Source: Gammaproteobacteria bacterium
GTDB taxonomy: Bacteria; Pseudomonadota; Gammaproteobacteria; Pseudomonadales; Pseudomonadaceae
Direction: 5' to 3'
NCBI GenBank assembly: GCA_018826895.1
Contig: JAHJYA010000069.1
Location: forward strand, 1-48,031
DNA length: 48,031 nt
Below, piece after piece: positions 22,490 to 32,144 of this stretch. Below the pieces are notes generated by a model. It searched no databases. It worked only from the letters and a program-made list of their open reading frames with translations, and was not told the origin of the DNA. Position 1 is the stretch's first letter; each line of letters begins with the position of its first letter. The position numbers and the translations under genes are program-made.

Positions 22490-22840
22490 TTACTCGGTAA
22501 TAGGCTCTTCGCCGTCGTCTTCGTTGTCGCCGCTAATGGCATCGAAGCAGCGTAGCTGGTGCTCCTCTTCGCCGGCCTTGAGCTGCCAGCAGGCGTCTTC
22601 ACTCTGGTACTGCGCCGCACGCACTTCGCCGAGGCTGAAGCGCCAGCTGCGGTGTGTGCGGCCGTCGATGCACTCGATCCCCAGCAAGGGCCGCGCTGTG
22701 CTGTCCGCATCGGCTGAGCCCGAGGCGACCTGGGCGAGCAGTTCCTTGTCGAGGCTGAACTGCCAGGCATGCAAGCCGTCGATTTCCAGCATGTCGGCGG
22801 CTTCCAGCGCCTCGATCAGGCTGTTGTGGGATGAAGTCAT
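22490..22840 (-). CDS. Small acidic protein, function unknown
   Basis: The product is 116 aa. I use the ATG at 22840 because AAGAGA then lies at proper distance; ATG 22846 is the alternative. It is acidic, with a C-terminal Asp/Glu tail (GDNEDDGEEPITE), no signal peptide and no membrane segment. A repeated motif is visible: AWQFSLDKELLAQ (~residue 25) and SWRFSLGEVRAAQ (~residue 65), suggesting an internal duplication of a beta-hairpin. I know no function. It is convergent with the Stealth gene (stops 5 bases apart) and downstream of the broken SDR gene. Confidence 0.7.
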   Translation of the reverse strand: MTSSHNSLIEALEAADMLEIDGLHAWQFSLDKELLAQVASGSADADSTARPLLGIECIDGRTHRSWRFSLGEVRAAQYQSEDACWQLKAGEEEHQLRCFDAISGDNEDDGEEPITE

Positions 22841-22866
22841 GGGCATTCTCTTGTCGGTGAATGGGC

Positions 22867-23508
22867 TCAACGGCCCAGGCGGCGTAAGTGGTCGGACTCT
22901 ATCACGCGCACGCCCTGGTCTTCCTCCAGAGCCAGGCGCCACAGAGCGCGGGCCAGCACGGCGACCTCGATGCCGCGGTAGCGACCGGGCAGCCAGCGCA
23001 TCAAGGGTGCGGCCAGGCGTTCGCCGAGGCGGAAGTCGTTGCGTGGGCCGAGCAGCAGCGATGGCCTGGCCAGGGTCAATTGCGGCCAGTTCTGGGCGAT
23101 CAGCGCCTGTTCGGTCTCACCTTTGACCCTGTTGTAGAACACCGAGGAGGCCGGATCGGCGCCCAGCGCGCTGATTACCAGCAGGTGGCGGGCACCGAGC
23201 TCTCAGGCGCACTCTGCAAAGGCCACCACCAGGTCATGGTCGACGGCGCGAAACGCGGCCTGGGAACCAGCCTGTTTGATGGTCGTGCCCAGGCAGCAGA
23301 AGGCGGTGTCCACCGGTCCTTGCAACTGCGGTAGCAGGTCGCCCAGTTCACCGATCAGGTTTTCCAGGTGCTGGTGTTCGGCCAGTGGTCGGCGGCTGGG
23401 GGCCAGCACGCGGCTGACGGTCGGCTCGCTGAGCAGGCGGTCGAGCAGGTGCTCGCCGGTGAGGCCGGTCGCGCCGGCGAGAAGAATATGCTGCGGGGTC
23501 AAATACAT
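22867..23508 (-). pseudogene. SDR-type oxidoreductase with an in-frame stop
   Basis: One 214-codon frame from 23508 to 22867 is interrupted only by a TGA at 23203-23205 (codon 102). Both sides read as one protein: [20 protein letters not shown] (NAD(P) GxxGxxG loop), then [25 protein letters not shown], the stop, [17 protein letters not shown], the YNRVK active-site motif (YxxxK), and [18 protein letters not shown]. It matches atypical SDR proteins of the HTATIP2/YwnB kind. A single C-to-T change of a CGA Arg codon would explain the stop. It may be a true recent pseudogene or a sequencing error. Confidence 0.85.
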
Positions 23509-23540
23509 AAGGCTAGTGGTCTCCGCTCGTGGCCCTGCAA

Positions 23541-25094
23541 TTAGTCGTGTGACGCCGACTGGGCATCACGTACCCGGCGCCATTGGTTGAGAACCGCAGG
23601 CGGTGCCCAGAGTTGCGGTTGTGAGGCTTCGAAGCCGTCGGCCTGCTCGCGTTCGGCAACATGCGCGGCGGCCAGGTCGAAGGCCTTTTGCAGGTCATCG
23701 GTCTGGCTCAGGGCGTCGGCGAATAGGGCGCGGCCGAAGTAAGTGAAGTCGGCTTCTTCCGAGCAGCCGAAGGACACCCGGTCGGAGCGGGCAGCGGTCA
23801 TGATCAGGGTCTTGTCGTCCTTGAGTGGCGGGATAAAGCCGCCGGAGTAGCAGGCCGAAATCACCACCACCTTATGCCGGTCCGCCAGGGGCTGCAGCAG
23901 GGTCGCCAGGTCGCGCGCGGCGAGGTCGGCCAGTTGCAGGCGCGGTTGGTCGAGATTCAGTGCGTGGCTCGCCGAGCCGTGGCTGGTCAGGTAAAGGAAC
24001 ACGACATCTTCCGGGCCGCTGCGTTCGGCCAGAGTCTGTATCGCCCGCGCGAGATTCTCACGGGTAGCCAACGGGCGGTCGGCGAGGTGGTCGCGATGGT
24101 TGACCAGGGTGACGCTGCCGTGGGCGGCGAAGCGCTCGGTTAGCAGGTTGGTGACGTAGTCGGCTTCGCGCAGAAATACGCTCTGCTTGCCGTCGCCTGC
24201 CAGGGTCAGTGTGTAGAGTTCCGGCGCAGGGCTTGAGGTCGGCACGGCGGCCAGCGCCTCATCCAGCAGACGGCCTTGATCGAGTAGGGCGATCTCCAGC
24301 GGGTCAGGTAGCAGGCGCTCGGCGTCATCGCGTATGCGGCGCCCGGTTGCCCAGGTGCCGGCCTCGGCCTGGCCATCGGCGTGGGTCAGCACGCCTTGCC
24401 CATGGAACTCATCGCGTACGAACTGGCCGATATAGATACTGCCGTCGGCTTGGCTCAGTTGCCCCTTGCCGTGGTACAGCCAGTCGCGGAACTGACCCTG
24501 GTAACTGCTGCCGTCCGTGCCGAGGTACTGGCCCTCGCCGCTCAGGCTGCCATTCTTGAATTGGCCGCTCCAGACCGAACCGTCGGTGCTCTGGTAGCGG
24601 CCTTGGCCATGAAACTGGTCAGCCTCGAAACCGCCGCTGTATAGGTCGCCCTCGGCACCTCGGTAACTGCCGGGGCCTTGCAGCACGCCGGCGACAAACA
24701 GGCCACTGAACTGATTGCCCTGGGCGTCGGTGCGCATACCCTGGCCGCTCGCCTGGCCGGCGCTGAACTGTCCCTGGTATTGGCTGCCGTCGGCATACAG
24801 ATAAAGCCCCAGTCCGTCGAACAAACCGTCCTTGAATTGGCCCTGATAAATCTCGCCCTGACGCTCCAGACGGCCTTCGCCAGCGAAACGTCCTGCCACG
24901 AAGTTGCCGCGATAAGTGCTGCCGTCTGGGTAATCCAGGCGACCTTCACCCTGCAGGCGGCCGTCTACCAGGCTGCCGTAATAGCGCGTGCCGTCGGGCA
25001 GCACGGCGTCGGCCGGGAGTAGAGGTTCGCCCTCGCCGCAGGCGGCAAGCAGCAGGCTGAGGCTCAAGGGGGCCAGGGCTGTTAAGCGGGGCAT
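23541..25094 (-). CDS. MORN-repeat lipoprotein with C13-type (caspase-like) peptidase domain
   Basis: The product is 517 aa from the ATG at 25094. A lipobox signal ([10 protein letters not shown], lipidated Cys ~18) places it in the envelope. Residues ~30-260 hold about ten MORN repeats of ~23 residues (pattern YxGxFxxGxxxGxGxxxxxDG, for example [16 protein letters not shown]). Residues ~300-500 form a legumain/C13 clan-CD peptidase: [19 protein letters not shown] gives the catalytic His, and [20 protein letters not shown] the catalytic Cys; ALFADALS and [11 protein letters not shown] follow. Substrates are unknown. It sits between the MaoC gene and the SDR pseudogene on the same strand. Confidence 0.88.
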   Translation of the reverse strand: MPRLTALAPLSLSLLLAACGEGEPLLPADAVLPDGTRYYGSLVDGRLQGEGRLDYPDGSTYRGNFVAGRFAGEGRLERQGEIYQGQFKDGLFDGLGLYLYADGSQYQGQFSAGQASGQGMRTDAQGNQFSGLFVAGVLQGPGSYRGAEGDLYSGGFEADQFHGQGRYQSTDGSVWSGQFKNGSLSGEGQYLGTDGSSYQGQFRDWLYHGKGQLSQADGSIYIGQFVRDEFHGQGVLTHADGQAEAGTWATGRRIRDDAERLLPDPLEIALLDQGRLLDEALAAVPTSSPAPELYTLTLAGDGKQSVFLREADYVTNLLTERFAAHGSVTLVNHRDHLADRPLATRENLARAIQTLAERSGPEDVVFLYLTSHGSASHALNLDQPRLQLADLAARDLATLLQPLADRHKVVVISACYSGGFIPPLKDDKTLIMTAARSDRVSFGCSEEADFTYFGRALFADALSQTDDLQKAFDLAAAHVAEREQADGFEASQPQLWAPPAVLNQWRRVRDAQSASHD

Positions 25095-25199
25095 GGCGAC
25101 GTTCCGGGGTGGGTATGACGCGAGTATGCCGCAAAGTGTGGGGAGGCGGGCAGCGGTGCCGGTGCGGCGGGGCATGCCGCGCACCGGTGCTGTCGGGTG

Positions 25200-25655
25200 T
25201 CAGACGAAGCAGAGGGTCAGCGGTTCGGCTACATAAGCCGGTTTTTCCTGGCCTTCAATTTCCAGTACGGCGCGGGCCTTGAGTAGCCATTGGCCGGGGT
25301 TCTTCTCGTTGGCATCGGTCAGGGTCACGACCAGGCGTACGCGCGAATCGACTTTCACCGGCTGGATAAAGCGCACGCTGTCGAGCCCGTAGTTGACGGC
25401 CATTTTCAGGCCTTCGGGCATAAGCATGATGTCTTCCATCAACATCGGGATCAGCGACAACGAGAGGAAACCGTGGGCAATGGTGCCGCCGAACGGCGTG
25501 CGTTTGGCTTTCTCCGGGTCGACGTGAATAAATTGGTGATCGCCCGTGCAGTCGGCGAACTGGTTGATCCGCGCCTGATCGATGGTCAGCCAGTCGGAGC
25601 GGCCGAGCTCTTTGCCCACGTAGTCTTGCAGTTGTGCAACAGGTACTGACGGCAT
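25200..25655 (-). CDS. MaoC-family (R)-specific enoyl-CoA hydratase
   Basis: The product is 151 aa with an ideal AGGAGG site. It is a hot-dog-fold hydratase: the motif FADCTGDHQFIHVDPEKA (catalytic Asp and His) at ~residues 34-51, then GGTIAHGFLSLSLIPML, and LDSVRFIQPVKVDSRVRLVV. The length fits single-domain NodN/MaoC proteins, which hydrate enoyl-CoAs in fatty acid or related metabolism. The substrate chain length is unknown. Confidence 0.92.
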   Translation of the reverse strand: MPSVPVAQLQDYVGKELGRSDWLTIDQARINQFADCTGDHQFIHVDPEKAKRTPFGGTIAHGFLSLSLIPMLMEDIMLMPEGLKMAVNYGLDSVRFIQPVKVDSRVRLVVTLTDANEKNPGQWLLKARAVLEIEGQEKPAYVAEPLTLCFV

Positions 25656-25785
25656 ATTTCCTCCTGGATGAAGACGGGTGTTGTTGTTTTATTCCATGAA
25701 CCCTTAGATCAGCATGCCCGCTGCCGGCGGTCAACCCTGGCGGCGCATGCTGAATGGCGGGTTATAGGCCAGCCGCGTTGCTGCC

Positions 25786-25791
25786 TATAAT
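25786..25791 (+). promoter_or_regulatory. Consensus -10 box ahead of lrgA
   Basis: TATAAT lies 67 bases before the lrgA start, in the divergent gap after the MaoC gene. No good -35 hexamer is seen at the matching distance, so an activator may be needed. Confidence 0.35.
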
Positions 25792-25857
25792 GGCCACTTA
25801 TTGCCCGCTGGCTGCATCCTTGTGCCAGTGCCGGGCTGATCGATACGGAGACTTTCC

Positions 25858-26220
25858 ATGCTGTTACGCGGCCTATCCTGGCTGGTGCTGTGCCAATTGC
25901 TGGGCACGGCCCTGAACGTGCTGCTGATGCCGATGCTGCCGGGGCCGATCATCGGCATGCTGCTGTTGTTCATCTTTCTGCTGCTGCGCGGCGAGGTCAG
26001 TGAGCCGTTGCAGCAAGCGGCCGGCAGCCTGCTGCGCTACTTGCCGCTGTTGCTGGTGCCGCCGGCAGTGGGGGTGATGGCCTATGCCTCTGACATAGTC
26101 GCGGATTTCTGGGCAGTGGTCGGGGCGCTGGTGCTGTCGCTGGTGGTCTCGCTGGTGTTTGCCGGCTGGCTGATGCAGAAACTCATCGAACGCCAGCAGC
26201 GTCGTCGGGGTCAGGTATGA
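25858..26220 (+). CDS. lrgA: CidA/LrgA holin-like membrane protein
   Basis: The product is 120 aa with four hydrophobic segments (residues ~4-25, 28-45, 62-82, 86-110). The family segments LLMPMLPGPIIGMLLLFIFL and LLLVPPAVGVMAYA are clear. LrgA/CidA proteins are inner-membrane holin-like proteins linked to autolysis control and, more recently, to export of small metabolites such as pyruvate. It overlaps lrgB by 4 bases (ATGA), so the pair is coupled. Confidence 0.92.
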   Translation: MLLRGLSWLVLCQLLGTALNVLLMPMLPGPIIGMLLLFIFLLLRGEVSEPLQQAAGSLLRYLPLLLVPPAVGVMAYASDIVADFWAVVGALVLSLVVSLVFAGWLMQKLIERQQRRRGQV

Positions 26221-26933
26221 GTCTGGATTGGTATGGCGCCTGGCAAGCGGTCACCCACCACCCACTGTTTGGCGCCGGGGTGACCCTGGGCGCCTACCAG
26301 GTAGCGATTGCCGCATACGAGCGCACCCGTTGGGTGTTTTTGCAGCCGGTACTGGTGTCGATGCTGATCGTGATCGGCGTGCTATTGGTGTGCGGCCTGA
26401 GCTTTGCCGAGTACCGCGTCAGTGCCGAGGCCCTGACCCTGTTTCTGGGGCCGACCACCGTGGCCCTAGCGGTGCCGCTGTTTCTCAATCTGCGGCGTAT
26501 TCGCCAGCTGTTTTGGCCGACGCTTCTGACCCTGTTTGTCGGTGGCGGTGTCGCCACCGTGCTGGGCGTGGCCTTTGCCTGGTTGCTGGGCGCCGAGCAC
26601 CTGATGCTGATGAGCATGGCGCCTAAGTCGGTGACCTCGCCTATCGCCATGCTGGTGGCGGAGCAGATTGGCGGGATCGCGGCGCTGGCGGCCGTCTTCG
26701 TGATGATCACCGGGGTGGTTGGGGCGATTGTCGGCCCCTCGCTGCTGCGTCTGTTTGGCGTCCGTCACCCGGCGGCGATGGGCATGGCCCTGGGTATCAC
26801 CGCCCACGCAGTCGGCACCGCGAGGGCGATGCAGGAAGGCGAGGAGTGCGGGGCCTTTGCGGCGTTGGCGATGAGCCTGATGGGCATGATCACCGCGGTG
26901 CTGCTGCCGCTGGCGATTCTGCTGCTGCGTTGA
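26217..26933 (+). CDS. lrgB: LrgB/CidB membrane protein
   Basis: The product is 238 aa with about eight hydrophobic segments. It carries the LrgB signatures FLGPTTVALAVPLFLNLRRI (~75-95), SMAPKSVTSPIAMLVAEQIG (~133-153) and GITAHAVGTARAMQEGEECG (~193-212). It is the standard partner of LrgA in the inner membrane. It is followed by an 87-base gap before the LON-domain gene. Confidence 0.94.
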   Translation: MSLDWYGAWQAVTHHPLFGAGVTLGAYQVAIAAYERTRWVFLQPVLVSMLIVIGVLLVCGLSFAEYRVSAEALTLFLGPTTVALAVPLFLNLRRIRQLFWPTLLTLFVGGGVATVLGVAFAWLLGAEHLMLMSMAPKSVTSPIAMLVAEQIGGIAALAAVFVMITGVVGAIVGPSLLRLFGVRHPAAMGMALGITAHAVGTARAMQEGEECGAFAALAMSLMGMITAVLLPLAILLLR

Positions 26934-27026
26934 AACGACCGCTTAATTTGATTCCGCGCCTGGCCGCGAATACTTGAGGCGCCCTGGACGGGCGCTGGAT
27001 ATTTCACCGTTTTCGAGGATATGGCG

Positions 27027-27623
27027 ATGAACCTGCCCCTGTTTCCCCTCAACACCGTGCTGTTTCCCGGTTGCCCGCTGGATTTGCAGATTTTCGAGGC
27101 GCGCTACCTGGACATGATCAGCCGCTGCATGAAGCAGGGCGAAGGCTTCGGCGTGGTGGCCATTGTCGAAGGCGATGAGGTGGGTGAAGCCGCTGGGCAG
27201 TTTGCAGCGATTGGTTGTGAGGCGCGCATCTGTGATTTTCAGCAGCGGCCCAATGGCCTGCTCGGCATCCGCGTCGAGGGTGCGCGGCGCTTCAAGGTCA
27301 ACCGCGCTCAGGTATTGCCGGATCAACTGACCCTGGCCGACGTGGAGTGGCTGGATGACACCGAAGCCCTACCGCTGCAAGCGGGCGATGCCGATCTGCT
27401 GGCCCTGCTCGGCGCCTTGGTCGATCACCCAATGGTCAGCGGCCTGGGTATTGGCAGCGAGGTGGATGATCAGGCCGTGTTGGCCAATCGCCTGGCCTAC
27501 CTGCTGCCCTTGCCTCCCGAGCAGAAGGTGCAGTTGCTGACCCTGGATGACCCGCAGGAACGCCTTGGTCGTCTGCAGGTGCTGCTCGAAGCGCTGCAGC
27601 GCGAGATGAATGGCGAAGCGTGA
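27027..27623 (+). CDS. Stand-alone LON substrate-binding domain protein
   Basis: The product is 198 aa. GAGG at 27015-27018 is 8 bases from the ATG at 27027 but only 2 from the ATG at 27021, so I use 27027. It consists of the Lon N-terminal domain only: LPLFPLNTVLFPGCPLDLQI, FEARYLDMI, GFGVVAI and ICDFQQRPNGLLGIRVEGAR. It has no ATPase or protease part. The family (PUA-like fold) is thought to bind substrates or RNA; its function is unknown. It is convergent with the DedA-PAP2 gene. Confidence 0.9.
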   Translation: MNLPLFPLNTVLFPGCPLDLQIFEARYLDMISRCMKQGEGFGVVAIVEGDEVGEAAGQFAAIGCEARICDFQQRPNGLLGIRVEGARRFKVNRAQVLPDQLTLADVEWLDDTEALPLQAGDADLLALLGALVDHPMVSGLGIGSEVDDQAVLANRLAYLLPLPPEQKVQLLTLDDPQERLGRLQVLLEALQREMNGEA

Positions 27624-27635
27624 TTGACGGAGTAT

Positions 27636-28952
27636 TCAGTAGCGGTACAGCAATACCCCTTCTCCCAGGCGCCACAGCGCCATACTGCCGAGCAGTCCCA
27701 GGCACGCCGGTAGCACCAGCCACCAGATCCGCGCCGATAACGCGTGCAGCGGCGTGCGCCACTGGCACAGGTACAGGCTGATGGCGCACAGGCTGCTGGC
27801 CAGCAAAGCGCCGGCGATCACGTCGCTGGGCCAATGCACGCCCAGATAGACCCGCGAGCCGGCGATGGCGGCAGCCGGCAGGCACGCCAGGATCAGCCAG
27901 GTCAGGCGCAAACGTACCGGCTGGTCGCGGCCCGCCAGCACCCCCAGCACCAGAAAAAAGGCGAACGCCGCCGAGCTGTGGCCGCTGGGGAAGCTGTAGC
28001 TGCTCAACGGTTCCAGCAATACGTCAGGGCGCTGCCGGGCGAACAATGCCTTGAGTGCACCATTGGCCAGCGCCGTGCCGAGCAGTGTGGCGACGCTGAA
28101 AATCAGCGCGCGCCACTGCCGCGTGGCCAGCAACAGCAGGCAGAGCAGCACGGCGGCGAGCAGTTGTACGGTGAAGTCGCCCAGGTGGGTGATGAAAATC
28201 ACCAGTGGGTCGAGCAGGGCGCTGCGTTGCTCCTGCACCAGCGCTAGCAGCCCCTGGTCGAGTTGTATCAGCTGGGGCCAACCGATAAATAGCCCGAGCA
28301 GAACCAGCAGGCTCAGCCCGGCAGTGATAGCGCTGGCATGACGTTGGCCATGGGCGCTGCTATGGACGCTGATCAGCACCAGCAGCGCCAGGCCAGCGGC
28401 TACTACTGCCGCTTGCGGCCAGAAACCAGGCGGCAACGGCAGACGCAAGGCTGCGCCGGTGGCCCAGCCGGGCAGCAGGTAGGCTACGGTCCAACCGGCC
28501 GCCGCCAGCAGGCTCACCGCCACGAAGCGGCCAAACGGCATATTGCACATGCCGGCGACCATCGGCAGCATCGGGCGCAACGGGCCGATATAGCGGCCGA
28601 CCAGCAGACTGGCGACGCCATAGCGCTGGAAATACTGCTCGGCCCCGGCCAGCCATTGCGGATTATGCCGCAGGCCTGGCAAGCGCCGAATGTCCTGATG
28701 AAAGTAACGGCCCAGGCCATAGGACAACGCATCGCCAAGCAAACCGCCGGTGTAGGCCAGCAGCAGGGTTTCGCCCAGCGACAGGCTGCCGCTGCCAGCC
28801 AGTACGGCCACGGCGAACAGCAACACGGTGCCGGGAACGACGATGCCGGCAATGGCCAGACACTCTATGCAGGCAATCACGAAAATTGCCAGGCCCAGCC
28901 ATTGCGGGTGGGCGCCTAGCCAGGCGGTCAGACTGGCGAGCCATTCGCTCAT
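27636..28952 (-). CDS. DedA-PAP2 fusion membrane protein
   Basis: The product is 438 aa from the ATG at 28952 (MSEWLASL). Residues 1-200 are a DedA/SNARE-associated domain (ESx-like CIECLAIAGIVVPGTVLLF, GGLLGDALSYGLGRY, then GRYIGPLRPMLPMVAG), a family of undecaprenyl-phosphate or lipid translocases. Residues ~220-420 are a PAP2 phosphatase domain with all three motifs: KALFARQRP, PSGHSSAAF and SRVYLGVHWPSDV. Such fusions could dephosphorylate and flip a lipid carrier. The start overlaps the end of the glycosylase gene by 4 bases (ATGA), implying coupling. Confidence 0.93.
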   Translation of the reverse strand: MSEWLASLTAWLGAHPQWLGLAIFVIACIECLAIAGIVVPGTVLLFAVAVLAGSGSLSLGETLLLAYTGGLLGDALSYGLGRYFHQDIRRLPGLRHNPQWLAGAEQYFQRYGVASLLVGRYIGPLRPMLPMVAGMCNMPFGRFVAVSLLAAAGWTVAYLLPGWATGAALRLPLPPGFWPQAAVVAAGLALLVLISVHSSAHGQRHASAITAGLSLLVLLGLFIGWPQLIQLDQGLLALVQEQRSALLDPLVIFITHLGDFTVQLLAAVLLCLLLLATRQWRALIFSVATLLGTALANGALKALFARQRPDVLLEPLSSYSFPSGHSSAAFAFFLVLGVLAGRDQPVRLRLTWLILACLPAAAIAGSRVYLGVHWPSDVIAGALLASSLCAISLYLCQWRTPLHALSARIWWLVLPACLGLLGSMALWRLGEGVLLYRY

Positions 28953-29644
28953 TTGCTGCTCTCCGAAGGTGTAATCCAGTGATAGTCGCAGCCTTCGACC
29001 TGGCCGCGGCGCAAAGGGTTTCGCGTGCACTGGCGCGCGTAGGCCGGATCGACGAAGCGATACAGCAGGTGCTCATCGCGGCCCGCCGGGATGCCCAGGC
29101 GAGTGGTTTGCAGTACGCGGGGCAGGGCGCTGCCCACATCCTCGACGAACAACCGCTGCGGGTCGAAGGGGCGTGCGTCCCAGTCGGGTACGCGCAGGCC
29201 AAGGGCCTTGCACAGCAGGGTCTGGCCTGCGCACAGGTGCTCGCTGGGACGCTGCAGTCCTAGGCGGTCGGGGTTATTGGCCTGCATGCGCGCCAGGCTG
29301 TCCGGGCCGGATACTGCGTCCAGCCAAGGCGCCGCAGACTTGATCAGTACCGCGTTGCCAGGGCCTTTGGCGCTGAAGTTCAGCGAATCGCCGCCGCGGG
29401 CGTAATACATGTAGATGTGTCCGCCATCGAGAAACAGCGCGCGGCGTTTCTCGGTATAGCCAAGAGAGGCGTGGCTGCCTTTCTCTTCCAGGTAGTAGGC
29501 TTCGGTCTCGATAATGCGTGCCGACAGCCAGAGATCGCCCTGACGGTGGCGGATCACCTTGCCGAGCAGGTCGCAGGCCAGCGCACAGGCATCACGGTTG
29601 AAAAAGGCGGCGGGTAGGGGGCGGGCGCTGGGTTTGGGTGGCAT
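28949..29644 (-). CDS. mpg: DNA-3-methyladenine glycosylase (AAG/MPG type)
   Basis: The product is 231 aa. It removes alkylated purines such as 3-methyladenine and hypoxanthine in base excision repair. It matches the AAG family: CDLLGKVIRH, ARIIETEAYY (catalytic Glu), KRRALFLDGGHIYMYYARGG (the intercalating-Tyr region, ~66-85), and PLRRGQ near the C-terminus. The ribosome site is weak. It is divergent from proA and upstream of the DedA-PAP2 gene. Confidence 0.95.
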   Translation of the reverse strand: MPPKPSARPLPAAFFNRDACALACDLLGKVIRHRQGDLWLSARIIETEAYYLEEKGSHASLGYTEKRRALFLDGGHIYMYYARGGDSLNFSAKGPGNAVLIKSAAPWLDAVSGPDSLARMQANNPDRLGLQRPSEHLCAGQTLLCKALGLRVPDWDARPFDPQRLFVEDVGSALPRVLQTTRLGIPAGRDEHLLYRFVDPAYARQCTRNPLRRGQVEGCDYHWITPSESSK

Positions 29645-29771
29645 GACAATTCTGTGATCGGGCGATGCGGCGAATCATAACAACCGCGCCTTAACCCTGC
29701 CTGAATCGCTGCAAACCCTGCTGTCTGGCGGCAATGGCCAGGCGGCGCTGGGCGTGGGGCGGCGGGCCAGC

Positions 29772-29777
29772 TATAAT
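29772..29777 (+). promoter_or_regulatory. Consensus -10 box ahead of proA
   Basis: TATAAT lies 36 bases before the proA ATG and would start a short leader of ~30 bases. The -35 region is GC-rich and not consensus. This is probably the promoter of the proA-nadD-rsfS-rlmH cluster. Confidence 0.45.
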
Positions 29778-29813
29778 CAGCGACTTTTTCCCACTGCCAG
29801 ACTTGCGCCGCCC

Positions 29814-31079
29814 ATGACAGAGTCCGTGCTCGACTACATGACCCGCCTCGGCGAAGCCGCCCGCCGCGCTTCGCGTGTGATCGCCCGTGCCAGCACCGCG
29901 CAGAAGAACCATGCGCTGCAGGCTGCTGCCGATGCCCTTGATGGCGCCCGCCGCGAGCTGGTCGCCGCCAATGAGCTGGACCTGGCCGCAGCCCGCGCCA
30001 ATGGCTTGGAGCCAGCCATGGTCGACCGCCTGGCGCTGACCCCGGCAGTCATCGACAGCATGATCGAGGGCCTGCGCCAGGTCGCGACCCTGCCTGACCC
30101 TATCGGCGAGATACAGGGCATGCGCTACCTGCCCTCGGGGATTCAGGTTGGCAAGATGCGCGTGCCGCTGGGCGTGATCGGCATCATCTACGAGTCGCGG
30201 CCCAATGTGACCATAGATGCCGCCAGCCTGTGCCTGAAGTCCGGCAACGCGACCATCCTGCGTGGCGGCTCCGAGGCTATTCATTCCAATCAGGCGATTG
30301 CCCAGTGCATCCAGCAGGGCTTGGCCGCCGCTGGCCTGCCGGCAGAGGCGGTGCAGGTGGTGGAAACCACCGACCGTGCTGCGGTCGGCGCGTTGATCAC
30401 AATGCCCGAGTTTGTCGATGTCATCGTGCCGCGCGGCGGCAAGGGCCTGATCGAGCGCATCAGCCGTGACGCCAAGGTGCCGGTTATCAAGCATCTGGAC
30501 GGCGTTTGCCATGTCTACATCGACGTGGCCGCCGATATCGACAAGGCCATCCGCGTCGCCGACAACGCCAAGACCCAGCGTTACTCGCCCTGCAACACCA
30601 TGGAAACCCTGCTGGTGCATGCCGCCATTGCTGCGCGCGTGCTGCCGCCGCTGGCCGCCATCTACCGCGACAAGGGCGTTGAGCTGCGTGGCGACGCCGC
30701 GACCCGCGCACTGCTGGGCAGTGACGTGCTGGAAGCGAGCGAGGACGACTGGTTTGCCGAGTACAACGCGCCGATCCTGGCGATTCGCATCGTCGATTCC
30801 CTGGAAGCGGCCATCGAGCACATCAACCACTACGGTTCGCAGCACACCGATGCGATCATCACCGAGCACTTCAGTGATGCCCGACGCTTCCTCACCGAAG
30901 TGGATTCCGCCTCGGTGATGGTCAATGCCTCGACCCGTTTCGCCGATGGCTTCGAGTATGGCCTGGGCGCCGAGATCGGCATTTCCACCGATAAGCTGCA
31001 CGCCCGTGGGCCGGTGGGGCTGCTTGGCCTGACCAGCGAGAAGTACGTGGTGTTCGGCGACGGACATATCCGCACCTGA
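29814..31079 (+). CDS. proA: Gamma-glutamyl phosphate reductase
   Basis: The product is 421 aa from the ATG at 29814; the earlier codons do not look coding. It reduces gamma-glutamyl phosphate to glutamate semialdehyde with NADPH, the second step of proline synthesis. Family signatures: [20 protein letters not shown] (~120-140), the [15 protein letters not shown] loop, [12 protein letters not shown] (~225), the catalytic Cys in [14 protein letters not shown] (~257) and [20 protein letters not shown] (~365). The stop overlaps the nadD start by one base (TGATG). Confidence 0.98.
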   Translation: MTESVLDYMTRLGEAARRASRVIARASTAQKNHALQAAADALDGARRELVAANELDLAAARANGLEPAMVDRLALTPAVIDSMIEGLRQVATLPDPIGEIQGMRYLPSGIQVGKMRVPLGVIGIIYESRPNVTIDAASLCLKSGNATILRGGSEAIHSNQAIAQCIQQGLAAAGLPAEAVQVVETTDRAAVGALITMPEFVDVIVPRGGKGLIERISRDAKVPVIKHLDGVCHVYIDVAADIDKAIRVADNAKTQRYSPCNTMETLLVHAAIAARVLPPLAAIYRDKGVELRGDAATRALLGSDVLEASEDDWFAEYNAPILAIRIVDSLEAAIEHINHYGSQHTDAIITEHFSDARRFLTEVDSASVMVNASTRFADGFEYGLGAEIGISTDKLHARGPVGLLGLTSEKYVVFGDGHIRT

Positions 31080-31723
31080 TGGCCCGACGCATAGGCCTGC
31101 TTGGCGGGACCTTCAACCCCGTGCATATCGCCCATCTGCGCGCGGCACTGGAAGTTGTGGATTTCATGGGGCTGGACGAATTGCGTCTGGTCCCCAGCGC
31201 CCGCCCGCCGCACCGTGAGGCGCCGCAGGTGAGCGCTGAGCAGCGCCTGGCGATGGTCGAATTGGCCGTGGCAGACGAACCGCGCTTGTGCGTCGATGAC
31301 CGCGAGCTGCGCCGGGACAAACCGTCCTACAGCATCGACACTCTGGAGTCGTTGCGCGGCGAACTGGCCGCCGACGATCAGCTATTTTTGATTCTTGGCT
31401 GGGACGCCTTTTGTGGGCTGCCCGGCTGGCACCGCTGGCAGGACCTGTTACTGCATGCGCACATTCTGGTGCTGCAGCGGCCGGATGCCGACAGTGATGC
31501 GCCGCAGGCGTTGCGTGATCTGCTGGCGGCGCGCAGCGTGAGTGACCCCCTGACCCTGGATGGGCCGGGGGGACAGATTTCCTTCATCTGGCAGGCACCG
31601 CTCGCGGTGTCGGCCACCCAGATCCGCACCCTGCTGGGGCGCGGAACGTCGGTACGGTTTCTCGTGCCCGATGCGGTGCTGGCCTATATCCATGCGCACG
31701 GACTGTACCGTGCGTCGAACTGA
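31079..31723 (+). CDS. nadD: Nicotinate-nucleotide adenylyltransferase
   Basis: The product is 214 aa. It adenylylates nicotinate mononucleotide to deamido-NAD in NAD synthesis. Nucleotidyltransferase motifs are visible: [18 protein letters not shown] (HxGH-type loop, ~6-23), [15 protein letters not shown] (~37-51), [14 protein letters not shown] (~103-116) and [13 protein letters not shown] (the ISSTxIR motif, ~178-190). It is fused translationally to proA by a one-base overlap. Confidence 0.97.
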   Translation: MARRIGLLGGTFNPVHIAHLRAALEVVDFMGLDELRLVPSARPPHREAPQVSAEQRLAMVELAVADEPRLCVDDRELRRDKPSYSIDTLESLRGELAADDQLFLILGWDAFCGLPGWHRWQDLLLHAHILVLQRPDADSDAPQALRDLLAARSVSDPLTLDGPGGQISFIWQAPLAVSATQIRTLLGRGTSVRFLVPDAVLAYIHAHGLYRASN

Positions 31724-31745
31724 ACATGAGGCACACGAGTTAGTC

Positions 31746-32132
31746 ATGACAACCCCGAAAATGCTCAGCGAAGACCTGGTAAAACTGGCCATCGCTGCCC
31801 TGGAAGAAATCAAGGCGCAAGACATCGTCACCATCGATGTGCGTGAAAAAACCAGCATCACCGACTTCATGCTGATCGCCAGCGGCACCTCCAGCCGCCA
31901 CGTCAAGTCGCTGGTCGACAACGTGCTGGAGAAGGTCAAGGAGCAGGGCGTGCGTCCGCTCGGCAGCGAAGGTCTGGACTCCGGTGAGTGGGCGCTGCTC
32001 GACCTGGGCGATATCGTCGTCCACGTCATGCTGCCTACCGCTCGTCAGTTCTATGACCTCGAACGCCTGTGGCAGGGCGCCGAGCAGAGCCGTGCGCAGT
32101 TCAGTGCCGAGTCGGGTCCCGAGCAGGAATAA
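31746..32132 (+). CDS. rsfS: Ribosomal silencing factor RsfS
   Basis: The product is 128 aa from the ATG at 31746; the frame is open upstream only because it runs antiphase through nadD. It binds ribosomal protein uL14 and blocks subunit joining when nutrients are short. Family signatures: [39 protein letters not shown], and [16 protein letters not shown] followed by [10 protein letters not shown]. It follows nadD by 22 bases, the standard arrangement. Confidence 0.97.
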   Translation: MTTPKMLSEDLVKLAIAALEEIKAQDIVTIDVREKTSITDFMLIASGTSSRHVKSLVDNVLEKVKEQGVRPLGSEGLDSGEWALLDLGDIVVHVMLPTARQFYDLERLWQGAEQSRAQFSAESGPEQE

Positions 32133-32144
32133 GGACCGCCCGCC

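Noticed and set aside
23203..23205. TGA as a selenocysteine codon in the SDR gene
   Set aside because: SDR enzymes of this type do not use selenocysteine, no SECIS-like stem-loop is evident after the codon, and an Arg codon change is simpler.
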